A stretch of 5,901 bases of DNA, taken from positions 1 through 5,901 of the forward strand of contig JAPLMA010000008.1 of NCBI GenBank assembly GCA_026387255.1, in the 5' to 3' direction. Under the pieces are notes generated by a model. It had not been told where the DNA came from. It did no database searches and worked only from the letters and a program-made list of their open reading frames with translations. Made by a program: the position numbers and the translations under genes. The DNA is from Candidatus Omnitrophota bacterium. Lineage in GTDB: Bacteria; Omnitrophota; Gorgyraeia; Gygaellales; Profunditerraquicolaceae. Positions 1 through 5,886 of this stretch are shown piece by piece. Positions within the stretch are counted from its first letter, which is position 1. The number at the start of each line of letters is the position of its first letter.

Positions 1-870
1 CACCTGGGCATTGGCGCGTAAGAGTCGGGCTAAACCACAGATCCGCTCACAAATTACCGGATTGCGTTTATGCGGCATAGCACTTGATCCTTTTTGCCCC
101 TTACCAAACGGCTCTTCAACCTCTAAAACCTCTGTCTTCTGTAAATGCCTGATTTCCGTAGCAAACTTTTCTAAAGAAGCGCCAATTACTGCCAGAGTTA
201 CCATATATTGTGCATATACATCCCGATGTATTACCTGCGTGGCAATATTCACCGGCTTAAGCCCAAGTTTTCTACAGACATAATCTTCCACAAACGGCTC
301 GATATTAGAATATGTACCCACGGCTCCGGAGAGCTTCCCCAGGCAAACTTCCTGTTTAGCTTGTTTAAGGCGCGCTAAATTACGCTTGGTTTCATCAAAC
401 CAAAGCGCCAGCTTCAAACCAAAAGTAGTTGGTTCGGCATGCACCCCATGTGTGCGTCCGATACAAGCCATATCTTTATAAATTTTAGCTTTTTTTGCTA
501 GAACTTTAAGTAATTTTTCTAAATCATCAACTAATATCTCAGAGGCGCTTTTTAACTGCACTCCTAGTGTAGTATCTAAAATATCCGAAGAAGTCAACCC
601 TAGATGCAGATATTGGGCATCTTTACCTATATATTGGGCGACATTGGAAACAAAGGCCACAACATCATGTTGTGTCTTCTCTTCAATTTTTTGGATCTGG
701 GAAAGATTAAATCTGGCTTTCTGCTTAATTCGCTTTACGGCTTGAGGCGGGACAATTTTTTTCGTCGCGTAAGCCTCTAAGGCCAAGATCTCGATCGACA
801 GCATGGTCTGAAACTTAAACTCCTCCTGCCAAATACTCTTCATCTTAGCAAGGCTGTAACGTTCAATCAT
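1..870 (-). CDS. purB: Adenylosuccinate lyase, N-terminal 290 residues (cut by window edge)
   Basis: Adenylosuccinate lyase acts twice in cytosolic purine synthesis: it releases fumarate from SAICAR to give AICAR, and from adenylosuccinate to give AMP. The translation begins MIERYSLAKM and stays open to the window edge, so about 140 C-terminal residues of the usual ~430 are outside; this is not a pseudogene. Fumarase/aspartase superfamily landmarks are intact: H68 in KTQHDV, H89 in LHLGLTSSD, H141 in GRTHGVHAEPTTFG, and the flexible catalytic signature loop GSSAMPHKRNP at about 261-271 with serines 262/263. H68, H89 and H141 have the same numbering as the known active-site histidines of Bacillus subtilis PurB, which supports this start codon. 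A GAGGAG ribosome-binding site lies about 6 bases upstream. The gene has its own promoter (901-929) and appears separate from the coiled-coil gene further upstream. The family assignment is very secure. Confidence 0.97.
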   Translation of the reverse strand, partial: MIERYSLAKMKSIWQEEFKFQTMLSIEILALEAYATKKIVPPQAVKRIKQKARFNLSQIQKIEEKTQHDVVAFVSNVAQYIGKDAQYLHLGLTSSDILDTTLGVQLKSASEILVDDLEKLLKVLAKKAKIYKDMACIGRTHGVHAEPTTFGLKLALWFDETKRNLARLKQAKQEVCLGKLSGAVGTYSNIEPFVEDYVCRKLGLKPVNIATQVIHRDVYAQYMVTLAVIGASLEKFATEIRHLQKTEVLEVEEPFGKGQKGSSAMPHKRNPVICERICGLARLLRANAQV

Positions 871-900
871 ACAAGTCTCCTCTTATTTAAACAGGAAATT

Positions 901-929
901 ATTATATCAAAAAATTGAAATTTTAGCAA
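901..929 (-). promoter_or_regulatory. Sigma70-type promoter of purB
   Basis: Read on the minus strand, TTGCTA (924-929) and a perfect TATAAT (901-906) are separated by 17 bases, the optimal spacing. Transcription would start near 894, giving a leader of roughly 24 bases that contains the GAGGAG ribosome-binding site. So short a leader leaves no room for a purine riboswitch, and none is seen. The call rests on consensus match and position only. Confidence 0.7.
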
Positions 930-1007
930 ATAAAATAAGACAAGAAACAACAGGTAGAAAAATTAAACGCAGATTGATTTAAAAAGTTTTAGCGGGAAAG
1001 TTTGGTC

Positions 1008-2705
1008 TTACTCAGGCAGATGATTTTCTTCAATTAGCGCAGAAAGATTTTTTGGCGTTTCCGCATTCGCTCCTTTAATCTTTGATTCCTTTTCCATTTC
1101 CATAATCCTATTTTTCAACTGCTCTTCTACTTGAGCTTTATCTTTTTTAAGATTGAGCAATTCCTTTTTTAATCTTGTTTCCGTATCTCTTTTTTCATCC
1201 TTAAGGGTAGTTAATTGCTTATTGAATTCCGTTACCAGGTCTTCTTTAGATTTAATTAAAGAGGCTACTTTTGATTCCGCCTCTGCCCTAGCCATATCTA
1301 AAAGATCAGGCTGCTCTCTATAGGCTGGTGCTTTTTTTCCTAAAGCAGCAATCTTAGCTTCAAGCTCTCTTAGCTTAATTTCTTTTTCGATTTTAAATTT
1401 TGTCTCATTCATTACCCGGTTTTCTGCCCCGATCTTGGCTTCCTCTGAAGCACGCAAGGAAGAATCAAGGGCTTTTATCTTAGATTGCAATTCAGTCTGC
1501 AAATTAACATTTTTATCATTAAGAGCGCTAATCCTCGCATTCAGAGCAGCTATCTGTTTTTCAAAACCCGCCTGCAAAAAGAACTCATCTTTTTTATTCT
1601 TAATTAAAAGGTCAATTTCTGATCTAAGACTAGTTTCTTGAATAGTTAAAGCCGAAATCTTTGCTTCTAATTTTTCTTGGTTATCTTTATTTCTCTGGTT
1701 TAAGTCATCCAGGTCAGCTTTTAATTTATTTTCAGAGTCAAGTTTAGCTTTCTCTAAAGCGCTAATTTGCTTTTTCAATAAAGATCTTTCTTCATCTAAA
1801 CTGGCCAAATCAGAGTTTAATTTATTTTCAGAGTCAAGTTTAGTCTTACCTAAAGCGCTGATTTGTTCTTTTAAAAGAGCTTTTTCATTTTCTAAAAAAG
1901 TAAACTTGATTTCAGTTTCTTGCTTGGATTTGGTTAAAAATGCAAGTTGGTCATTAAATTCTGCTTTGGTATCTTTTAAGTTATTTTCTGCTTGCAAGAG
2001 TTGCCCTTTTAAGGAGGAGGATTCTTTTTCTAACAGGATAAGATTAGTTTCAGTTTCTTGCTTGGATTTGGTTAAAGCAGCCAGCTGATCATTTAGCCTT
2101 GCTTCTGTCTTCTTTAAATCATCTCCTGCTTGAGAAAGCTGCTCTTTTAAGGAGGGTACTTCTTTGCCTAAAAAGACAACCTGATTATTCAGTTCTAGCT
2201 TTGTATATTCTAAGTTATTTTCTGCTTGCAAGAGTTGCTCTTTTAAGGAGAAGGATTCTTTTTCTAACAGGATAAGATTAGTTTCAGTTTCTTGCTTGGA
2301 TTTGGTTAAAGCAGCCAGCTGATCATTTAGCCTTGCTTCTGTCTTCTTTAAATCATCTCCTGCTTGAGAAAGCTGCTCTTTTAAGGAGGTTTCTTGCTTG
2401 GATTTGGTTAAAGCAGCCAGCTGATCATTTAGCCTTGCTTCTGTCTTCTTTAAATCATCTCCTGATTGAGAAAACTGATCTTTTAAGGAAGAGGATTCTT
2501 TACCTCGCAGGCTAGGGCTAGCTTCGGTTTCAGCAAATATAAAACCTGGAGTTCCGGCAAGATTATCACTTGCATAAATAAAGTTATTTCTCTGTGACAA
2601 TTTTAGCCCGTTGACAAAGGTATCATAACCTAACCACAGAGAACCAACTAGCATAACCGCAAACAGCCTTTTACGGTAATTTGATTTGAAAAACCTACTT
2701 ACCAT
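1008..2705 (-). CDS. Membrane-anchored coiled-coil repeat protein of unknown function
   Basis: I do not recognise a family for this 565-residue protein. Residues 1-13 are basic (RFFKSNYRKR), 14-27 are a hydrophobic segment (LFAVMLVGSLWLGY) without a clear signal-peptidase site, and 28-70 form a non-helical linker. From about 71 to 545 the sequence is almost wholly charged, heptad-like coiled coil rich in K, E, L, Q, S and A. This suggests a signal-anchored rod projecting outside the membrane. Repeats beginning with S-L-K-x-Q start at residues 73, 107, 153, 185 and 231, with a related motif at 277 and 309; spacings are 34, 46, 32, 46, 46 and 32, none a multiple of seven, so stutters are expected. 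There are no cysteines and no catalytic motif. An AAGGAG ribosome-binding site 8 bases upstream supports the start. It could be a structural, division or envelope protein. Similarity to SMC- or myosin-like proteins would be compositional only. Confidence 0.85.
   Translation of the reverse strand: MVSRFFKSNYRKRLFAVMLVGSLWLGYDTFVNGLKLSQRNNFIYASDNLAGTPGFIFAETEASPSLRGKESSSLKDQFSQSGDDLKKTEARLNDQLAALTKSKQETSLKEQLSQAGDDLKKTEARLNDQLAALTKSKQETETNLILLEKESFSLKEQLLQAENNLEYTKLELNNQVVFLGKEVPSLKEQLSQAGDDLKKTEARLNDQLAALTKSKQETETNLILLEKESSSLKGQLLQAENNLKDTKAEFNDQLAFLTKSKQETEIKFTFLENEKALLKEQISALGKTKLDSENKLNSDLASLDEERSLLKKQISALEKAKLDSENKLKADLDDLNQRNKDNQEKLEAKISALTIQETSLRSEIDLLIKNKKDEFFLQAGFEKQIAALNARISALNDKNVNLQTELQSKIKALDSSLRASEEAKIGAENRVMNETKFKIEKEIKLRELEAKIAALGKKAPAYREQPDLLDMARAEAESKVASLIKSKEDLVTEFNKQLTTLKDEKRDTETRLKKELLNLKKDKAQVEEQLKNRIMEMEKESKIKGANAETPKNLSALIEENHLPE
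1977..2388 (-). repeat. Near-identical 178-base direct repeat, 234-base period, in the coiled-coil gene
   Basis: Bases 1977-2154 and 2211-2388 match at all but two of 178 positions by direct reading, both differences lying near 2005 and 2017 of the first copy. The offset of 234 bases is exactly 78 codons, so the reading frame is kept. In the protein this duplicates a 46-residue plus 32-residue coiled-coil block (starts at residues 107 and 185). Such identity, against the much more diverged units further towards the C-terminus, indicates a recent in-frame duplication or gene conversion. Confidence 0.92.
2287..2490 (-). repeat. 102-base tandem repeat (34 codons) in the coiled-coil gene
   Basis: Bases 2287-2388 are followed directly by a second copy at 2389-2490 that differs at about four positions, all within the last ~30 bases. 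The encoded 34-residue units start at residues 73 and 107 and differ only as KDQFSQS versus KEQLSQA. The unit is also contained in the larger 234-base repeat, so the same segment occurs three times almost unchanged between 2050 and 2490. Confidence 0.92.
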
Positions 2706-2795
2706 AAACCTTGCTCCTTGTTTTTCAAACTATTTTAACCACTCCCTGTATCTTAAGCATTATCAACAGCTTCTCTGGTAGTATCCACTTAATTT

Positions 2796-2823
2796 ATTAT
2801 AGTTGTAATACTTATTTTATCAA
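2796..2823 (-). promoter_or_regulatory. Sigma70-type promoter of the coiled-coil gene
   Basis: On the minus strand TTGATA (2818-2823) and TATAAT (2796-2801) are 16 bases apart. Transcription from about 2789 would leave an 84-base leader ending in the AAGGAG ribosome-binding site at 2714-2719. I see no strong hairpin or riboswitch in that leader. It lies back to back with the plus-strand promoter at 2903-2930. Confidence 0.6.
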
Positions 2824-2902
2824 GAAAATTCTTTGCTACGAGAAATAATTCCACTCTAACCTTGTTACTCTAAAACCAAACCCGGCATTTAAAAAAACTA
2901 TG

Positions 2903-2930
2903 TTGCAATCTGAATATTTTATCTTATAAT
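2903..2930 (+). promoter_or_regulatory. Sigma70-type promoter of the SurA/PpiD-like gene
   Basis: TTGCAA (2903-2908), a 16-base spacer and a perfect TATAAT (2925-2930) precede the gene. The expected start near 2937 gives a leader of about 20 bases. It holds a strong AGGAGG ribosome-binding site at 2942-2947, 8 bases before the ATG, which fixes the start codon. Confidence 0.68.
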
Positions 2931-2955
2931 TAATGCATAATAGGAGGAACAAAAA

Positions 2956-4101
2956 ATGTTAAGAATTTTACGCAACAAAAAAACCGCAAAAAAAATCTGG
3001 ATTGGGCTAGCCATTATTATTATTCCGGCATTTGCTCTCTGGGGTTTTGGAGGAGCAAGCCGCGACCGGCAAGATACGGCTACTATCGGAAAGATTTTTG
3101 GCAAAAATATCTCAAATTTAGAGTTTAAGAATTCCATAGTCGCCGTAAGAACTATGGCGCTTATGCGATTCGGTGATCAACTCTCAGAAATAGAGAAATA
3201 TTTAAATTTTGAAGGCCAGGCCCGAGAAAGATTAATCCTTCTCTATGAAGCAAAAATACGCAAGCTCAACGTAAAAGATAAAGAAATCATCGATGAAATC
3301 CAGAATGCGCCATATTTTCAGGATAAAAACGGCTTTAACAATAAAATTTATCAGGAAGCCCTGCGCTATGGTCTGCGCTTGCAACCGCGTATCTTTGAAG
3401 AACAAACTCGCCAGAACTTAACCATCGCTAAACTTTACAAGCAAATTACCCAAAACGTTAAATTTAGTGATGACCAGATCCGTCAGGAATACCTAAATGC
3501 TAACCAAGAACTAAGCATTTACTATATTGCCAGCTTATTCTCTGACTTTAGCGCAAAAATTAAGCCCACGGACAAAGAAATCGCTGCTTACTTTGAAAAA
3601 AATAAGGCGATGTTTAAAGAGCCTCCGACCAAAGATAAACCCACACGCATTCCGGAGTTAGCCGAAATTAAAAACAAGGTTAAAGATGCTTTAATTAAAG
3701 AAGAATCAAAGAAGATGGCCGAGAATAAAATAAAAGAGTGCGTGGAAAAACTTAAAAATAAAGAATTTAAGCAGGCCGCCAAAGCCAGCGGCTTAAAAAC
3801 AAGCCTTACCGCGTTCTTTAAATCAAACGGCCAGATCGAAAACTTAGGCGCTGCGGGAATTTTCTGGAATACCGCTAAAAAACTAAAAGATAAAGAGCTA
3901 AGTAGTATACTTTCTAACGAAAAAGGCTACTATATTATCAAGCTCGGCTCAATTAAACCTACCGACGAAACTAAATTCACTAAGGAAAAACAGGAATTCG
4001 GCCAAAAATTATTACTCGAAAAACAAAACGAAGTTTTTGCTAAATTTACCGAAGAGTTCCTATACAATCGGGAAACAGGGTCTTATTTTATCTTTTTTTA
4101 G
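2956..4101 (+). CDS. Membrane-anchored SurA/PpiD-like chaperone without a recognisable parvulin domain
   Basis: The 381-residue protein has the layout of the SurA N-terminal domain family, periplasmic folding factors tethered to the inner membrane like PpiD. A basic N-terminus (MLRILRNKKTAKK) precedes one membrane helix at about 14-31 (IWIGLAIIIIPAFALWGFGG). Residues ~40-195 form the helical chaperone region, opening with a strand-like TIGKIFGKNISNLEF. Next comes PTDKEIAAYFEKNKAMFKEP (204-223), the segment that in PpiD leads into the parvulin isomerase. Here it is followed almost at once by IPELAEIKNKVKDALIKEE (232-250), which resembles the post-parvulin region, then a C-terminal part with GYYIIKLGSIKP near 324-335. 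Isomerase activity is therefore unlikely and a holdase role more probable; this is inference. Typical PpiD proteins are about 620 residues. The gene is divergent from the coiled-coil gene and its stop overlaps the ferredoxin stop. General family assignment is fairly secure, exact orthology is not. Confidence 0.8.
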   Translation: MLRILRNKKTAKKIWIGLAIIIIPAFALWGFGGASRDRQDTATIGKIFGKNISNLEFKNSIVAVRTMALMRFGDQLSEIEKYLNFEGQARERLILLYEAKIRKLNVKDKEIIDEIQNAPYFQDKNGFNNKIYQEALRYGLRLQPRIFEEQTRQNLTIAKLYKQITQNVKFSDDQIRQEYLNANQELSIYYIASLFSDFSAKIKPTDKEIAAYFEKNKAMFKEPPTKDKPTRIPELAEIKNKVKDALIKEESKKMAENKIKECVEKLKNKEFKQAAKASGLKTSLTAFFKSNGQIENLGAAGIFWNTAKKLKDKELSSILSNEKGYYIIKLGSIKPTDETKFTKEKQEFGQKLLLEKQNEVFAKFTEEFLYNRETGSYFIFF

Positions 4102-4280
4102 CTTATTTTTATCGAATTAACCGGACAAGAATCCGCTACTTCCTGTAAATTACATGCTGCACAAACCTGCGACTTGACATGGGCAATCCCATCGCCCTGT
4201 ACTTGAAAAACATCCGGACAGGACTGCTCGCATAAACCACAACCTACACATGTAGAAGCATCAACGGTAATTTTGGCCAT
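4098..4280 (-). CDS. Small single-cluster [4Fe-4S] ferredoxin, Thermotoga type
   Basis: This 60-residue cytosolic electron carrier has the pattern C11-x2-C14-x2-C17-x3-C21-P, then C40, C43 and C52-P. In the monocluster ferredoxins of Thermotoga and Desulfovibrio, the first three cysteines and the one before the late proline hold a single [4Fe-4S] cluster. The equivalents of C21 and C43 form a disulfide in the Thermotoga protein. Length, the CPDVFQ motif and the DSCP ending all fit this type. C40 is an additional cysteine that forms CAAC with C43. GGAGGA lies 5 bases before the ATG. The gene follows a ferritin-like gene and an oxidoreductase beta-subunit gene on the same strand, so it may accept electrons from that enzyme, though the 184-base repeat-filled gap leaves co-transcription open. 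Its stop codon overlaps the convergent chaperone gene by four bases. Confidence 0.95.
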   Translation of the reverse strand: MAKITVDASTCVGCGLCEQSCPDVFQVQGDGIAHVKSQVCAACNLQEVADSCPVNSIKIS

Positions 4281-4298
4281 ATTATTCCTCCATTTGAT

Positions 4299-4350
4299 AA
4301 ACTCTAAACACTAAACTCTAAACACTAAACTCTAAACACTAAACTCTAAA
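4299..4350. repeat. 14-base tandem repeat, about 3.7 copies
   Basis: Three perfect copies of AAACTCTAAACACT lie head to tail at 4299-4312, 4313-4326 and 4327-4340, followed by a partial copy to 4350. Each 14-mer is itself two heptamers, AAACTCT and AAACACT. This is the most regular part of the larger heptamer array and begins just upstream of the ferredoxin ribosome-binding site. Confidence 0.97.
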
Positions 4351-4460
4351 TCCTAAACAAATCTTAAATCCGAAACTCAAATCTTTAAAACTAATGTTTG
4401 AGTTTTAAGTTTATAGTTTCGAGTTTGTTTAGAGTTTAGGATTTCGGATTTAGAGTTTTA
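4299..4460. repeat. Bidirectional AAANNNN heptamer array with inverted arms
   Basis: The stretch between the ferritin-like and ferredoxin genes is built of short words with a seven-base rhythm. Left of about 4390 they read AAANNNN (AAACTCT, AAACACT, AAATCCT, AAATCCG). Right of it the same words appear as reverse complements (TTTAGAG, TTTAGGA, TTTCGGA, TTTCGAG). Perfect inverted pairs include AAACTCTAAA 4341-4350 with 4449-4458, AAATCCTAAAC 4348-4358 with 4434-4444, CTAAACAAA 4353-4361 with 4424-4432, AAATCCGAAA 4366-4375 with 4442-4451, and AAACTCAAA 4373-4381 with 4397-4405. Some pairs are nested and others use the same bases in a different order, so the arms can pair in several ways. No coding potential or promoter is seen here. 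The role is unknown: it might act as a hairpin in the transcript or be an expanding selfish repeat. Confidence 0.9.
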
Positions 4461-4464
4461 AAAT

Positions 4465-4944
4465 TTATCTTTCTAAAAGGTTTTCAAACATCTCCTCATG
4501 ACTTACTTCTTCACTCAAGATATGCGTAACTAACTGATAAGTAACATTATCTTTACCAAATGTCTTCTTAGCAATTTTATTGTAAACCTCGATTGCCCCG
4601 GCCTCAGCCTCAGCTACGATACGGATAATCCGATTAATATCCGCGGTGTTTTTCGGTGGCATTAAAAATGGAGCATTCGCTCCTTTTTCTAAATCCATCG
4701 GGTTGGCCACCGGAACATCCCCGAGTTTAGTGATTAAATCCGCTAATTCCCCGGCATGCTCTAATTCATCTTTGGCTAACTTTTCCAACATCTCCTTGAT
4801 ATCTTCATAAGCCCGTCCGGAAACAATTTGAGCCATATACCAATAAAGATAAAATGCTAACCATTCATCACAATATGCTTTATTTAAATCCTTAACCAGA
4901 TCTTTTAAGCTTAAATCTACGATTGCCCTTGCTTGTTTTCCCAT
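4465..4944 (-). CDS. Ferritin-like diiron protein (bacterioferritin/Dps-like, no haem ligand)
   Basis: The 159-residue protein is a four-helix ferritin-like fold expected to bind a diiron centre, oxidise ferrous iron and perhaps store it or detoxify peroxide in the cytosol. The ligand pattern is visible: E27 in helix 1 (CDEWLAFY), E60-x2-H63 in helix 2 (KDELEHAGE), E112 or E114 in helix 3 (AEAEAGAIEVY), and E146-x2-H149 in helix 4 (EEVSHEEMF). The 33-residue step from E27 to E60 matches bacterioferritin E18 to E51. The haem-binding methionine of bacterioferritin (M52) is replaced by L61, so haem is not expected. There is no C-terminal rubredoxin domain, so it is not a classical rubrerythrin. 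AGGA lies 6 bases before the ATG. The gene sits between the oxidoreductase beta subunit and the ferredoxin on the same strand, which suggests protection of oxygen-sensitive iron-sulfur enzymes. The exact subfamily is uncertain. Confidence 0.9.
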   Translation of the reverse strand: MGKQARAIVDLSLKDLVKDLNKAYCDEWLAFYLYWYMAQIVSGRAYEDIKEMLEKLAKDELEHAGELADLITKLGDVPVANPMDLEKGANAPFLMPPKNTADINRIIRIVAEAEAGAIEVYNKIAKKTFGKDNVTYQLVTHILSEEVSHEEMFENLLER

Positions 4945-4962
4945 ATTTTATCCTCTCTTTGA

Positions 4963-4998
4963 TGCCTACCGCCCGCCTAACGGCAGTCAGGGTAGGCA
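4963..4998. repeat. GC-rich palindromic element, REP-like or hairpin
   Basis: TGCCTACC (4963-4970) and GGTAGGCA (4991-4998) form a perfect 8-base stem around a 20-base loop that has its own short GCC/GGC stem (4975-4977 with 4982-4984). It fills most of the 63-base gap between the oxidoreductase beta subunit and the ferritin-like gene and is far richer in GC than its surroundings. No T-run follows on either strand, so a classical intrinsic terminator is unlikely. A dispersed intergenic palindrome or an mRNA-stabilising hairpin fits better. Confidence 0.75.
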
Positions 4999-5007
4999 GG
5001 CTTAACT

Positions 5008-5886
5008 TTAAGCCTCTACTTTAAGATTATACTTCTTTATATTATTATCCGCAATCTCCTGAATTTTTTTAATCTCTTCAGGATTATTGAGGAGATGTTT
5101 AAATCTACCCTGGCTCTTTAAATATTCTTCGACTGGTTTAGGAGTAAACTGCCTACGATTAACTAAAACGCCATTTTCATATTCAAATAAAGGATAGAGG
5201 CCAGTTTCTACCGCTAATTTCGCTACCGGCAACATTTGGTTTGTTTCGTGGCGCCAACCTAAAGGACAAGGCACATGCACCTGAATATATTTGGGCCCTT
5301 TTATCGAGATAGCCTTTTTTACTTTACGCGTTAAATCCTGCGGAAAACCCGCGGAAGCCGTAGCGACATAAGGAATACCATGCGCCAGGCAGATCTCCGG
5401 CATAGGTTTTTTCGGCCGTATGTTGCCCGAAGACCGCGCACCCGACGGACTAGTCGTGGTATTAGTATCAAACGGGGTAAGCCCGCTACGCTGTACTCCG
5501 GTATTCATGTAAGCTTCATTATCATAACAGACATACAAAATATCATGGCCGCGTTCAAGCATGCCGCTTAATGCCTGTAAACCGATATCCGCGGTTGAAC
5601 CATCTCCACCCTGAGCAATCACATTAATCGTATCTTTTTTACCTAAATATATCAGCGCTGCCTCAATACCCGAAGCCACCGCCGCGGCATTTTCAAACAA
5701 AGAATGAATCCAGGGTACCCCCCAGGCAGTTTCCGGATATTTAGTAGAAAAAACCTCCAGACAACCGGTATTATTAGCAACAATCGTATTTGCCCCCGCC
5801 GCTTCAATCACTAAACGCGCAGCAATCGCCTGGCCACAGCCAGCGCAAGCAGTATGTCCGGATTTAAATAATGGGCTATTTTCCAT
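5008..5886 (-). CDS. porB: 2-oxoacid (probably pyruvate):ferredoxin oxidoreductase, beta subunit
   Basis: The beta subunit binds thiamine diphosphate and one [4Fe-4S] cluster in the cytosolic enzyme that converts pyruvate, CoA and oxidised ferredoxin to acetyl-CoA, CO2 and reduced ferredoxin. The 292-residue length is normal for a separate beta subunit. Cluster cysteines are visible at C14 and C17 (HTACAGCG), C42 (NNTGCLEVF) and C207 (VPCPLGW); the C14-C17-C42 spacing of 3 and 25 equals that of the fused Desulfovibrio africanus enzyme (C812, C815, C840). The thiamine diphosphate/magnesium motif runs from GGDGSTADIG (93-102) to YDNEAYMNTGVQRSG (121-135). The start ATG has AAGGAAG just upstream. 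Alpha, gamma and delta subunits are not in the window; porA probably lies immediately upstream, beyond 5901. The ferredoxin at 4098-4280 is a possible electron acceptor. Pyruvate is favoured by the TGVQRSG region, but another 2-oxoacid cannot be excluded. Confidence 0.94.
   Translation of the reverse strand: MENSPLFKSGHTACAGCGQAIAARLVIEAAGANTIVANNTGCLEVFSTKYPETAWGVPWIHSLFENAAAVASGIEAALIYLGKKDTINVIAQGGDGSTADIGLQALSGMLERGHDILYVCYDNEAYMNTGVQRSGLTPFDTNTTTSPSGARSSGNIRPKKPMPEICLAHGIPYVATASAGFPQDLTRKVKKAISIKGPKYIQVHVPCPLGWRHETNQMLPVAKLAVETGLYPLFEYENGVLVNRRQFTPKPVEEYLKSQGRFKHLLNNPEEIKKIQEIADNNIKKYNLKVEA

Noticed and set aside
11..283. Plus-strand open frame of 90 codons at the left edge
   Set aside because: It is antisense to the well-conserved purB signature region and has no ribosome-binding site or recognisable product.
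1435..2515. Several plus-strand open frames of 60-68 codons inside the coiled-coil gene
   Set aside because: They are antisense shadows of a low-complexity repeat gene; two mirror the same duplicated DNA and none has a convincing start region.
1008..2705. SMC/Rad50-type ATPase
   Set aside because: Coiled-coil similarity is compositional only; there are no Walker A or B motifs and no globular ends, and the N-terminus is a membrane anchor.
4060..4135. Intrinsic terminator at the convergent junction
   Set aside because: There are T-rich stretches at the end of the chaperone gene, but I found no convincing GC-rich stem immediately before them on either strand.
4299..4350. Telomere-like (TTTAGGG-type) repeat or eukaryotic contamination
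   Set aside because: The heptamers look superficially similar, but the units vary, reverse direction, and lie between bacterial genes with Shine-Dalgarno sites.
4299..4460. CRISPR array
   Set aside because: The units are 7 or 14 bases with no unique spacers of 25-40 bases, and no cas genes are present.
4465..4944. Rubrerythrin
   Set aside because: The diiron helices would fit, but there is no C-terminal rubredoxin domain with two CxxC motifs.
5380..5571. Plus-strand open frame of 63 codons inside porB
   Set aside because: It lies antisense to the conserved thiamine diphosphate-binding region, with no independent support.
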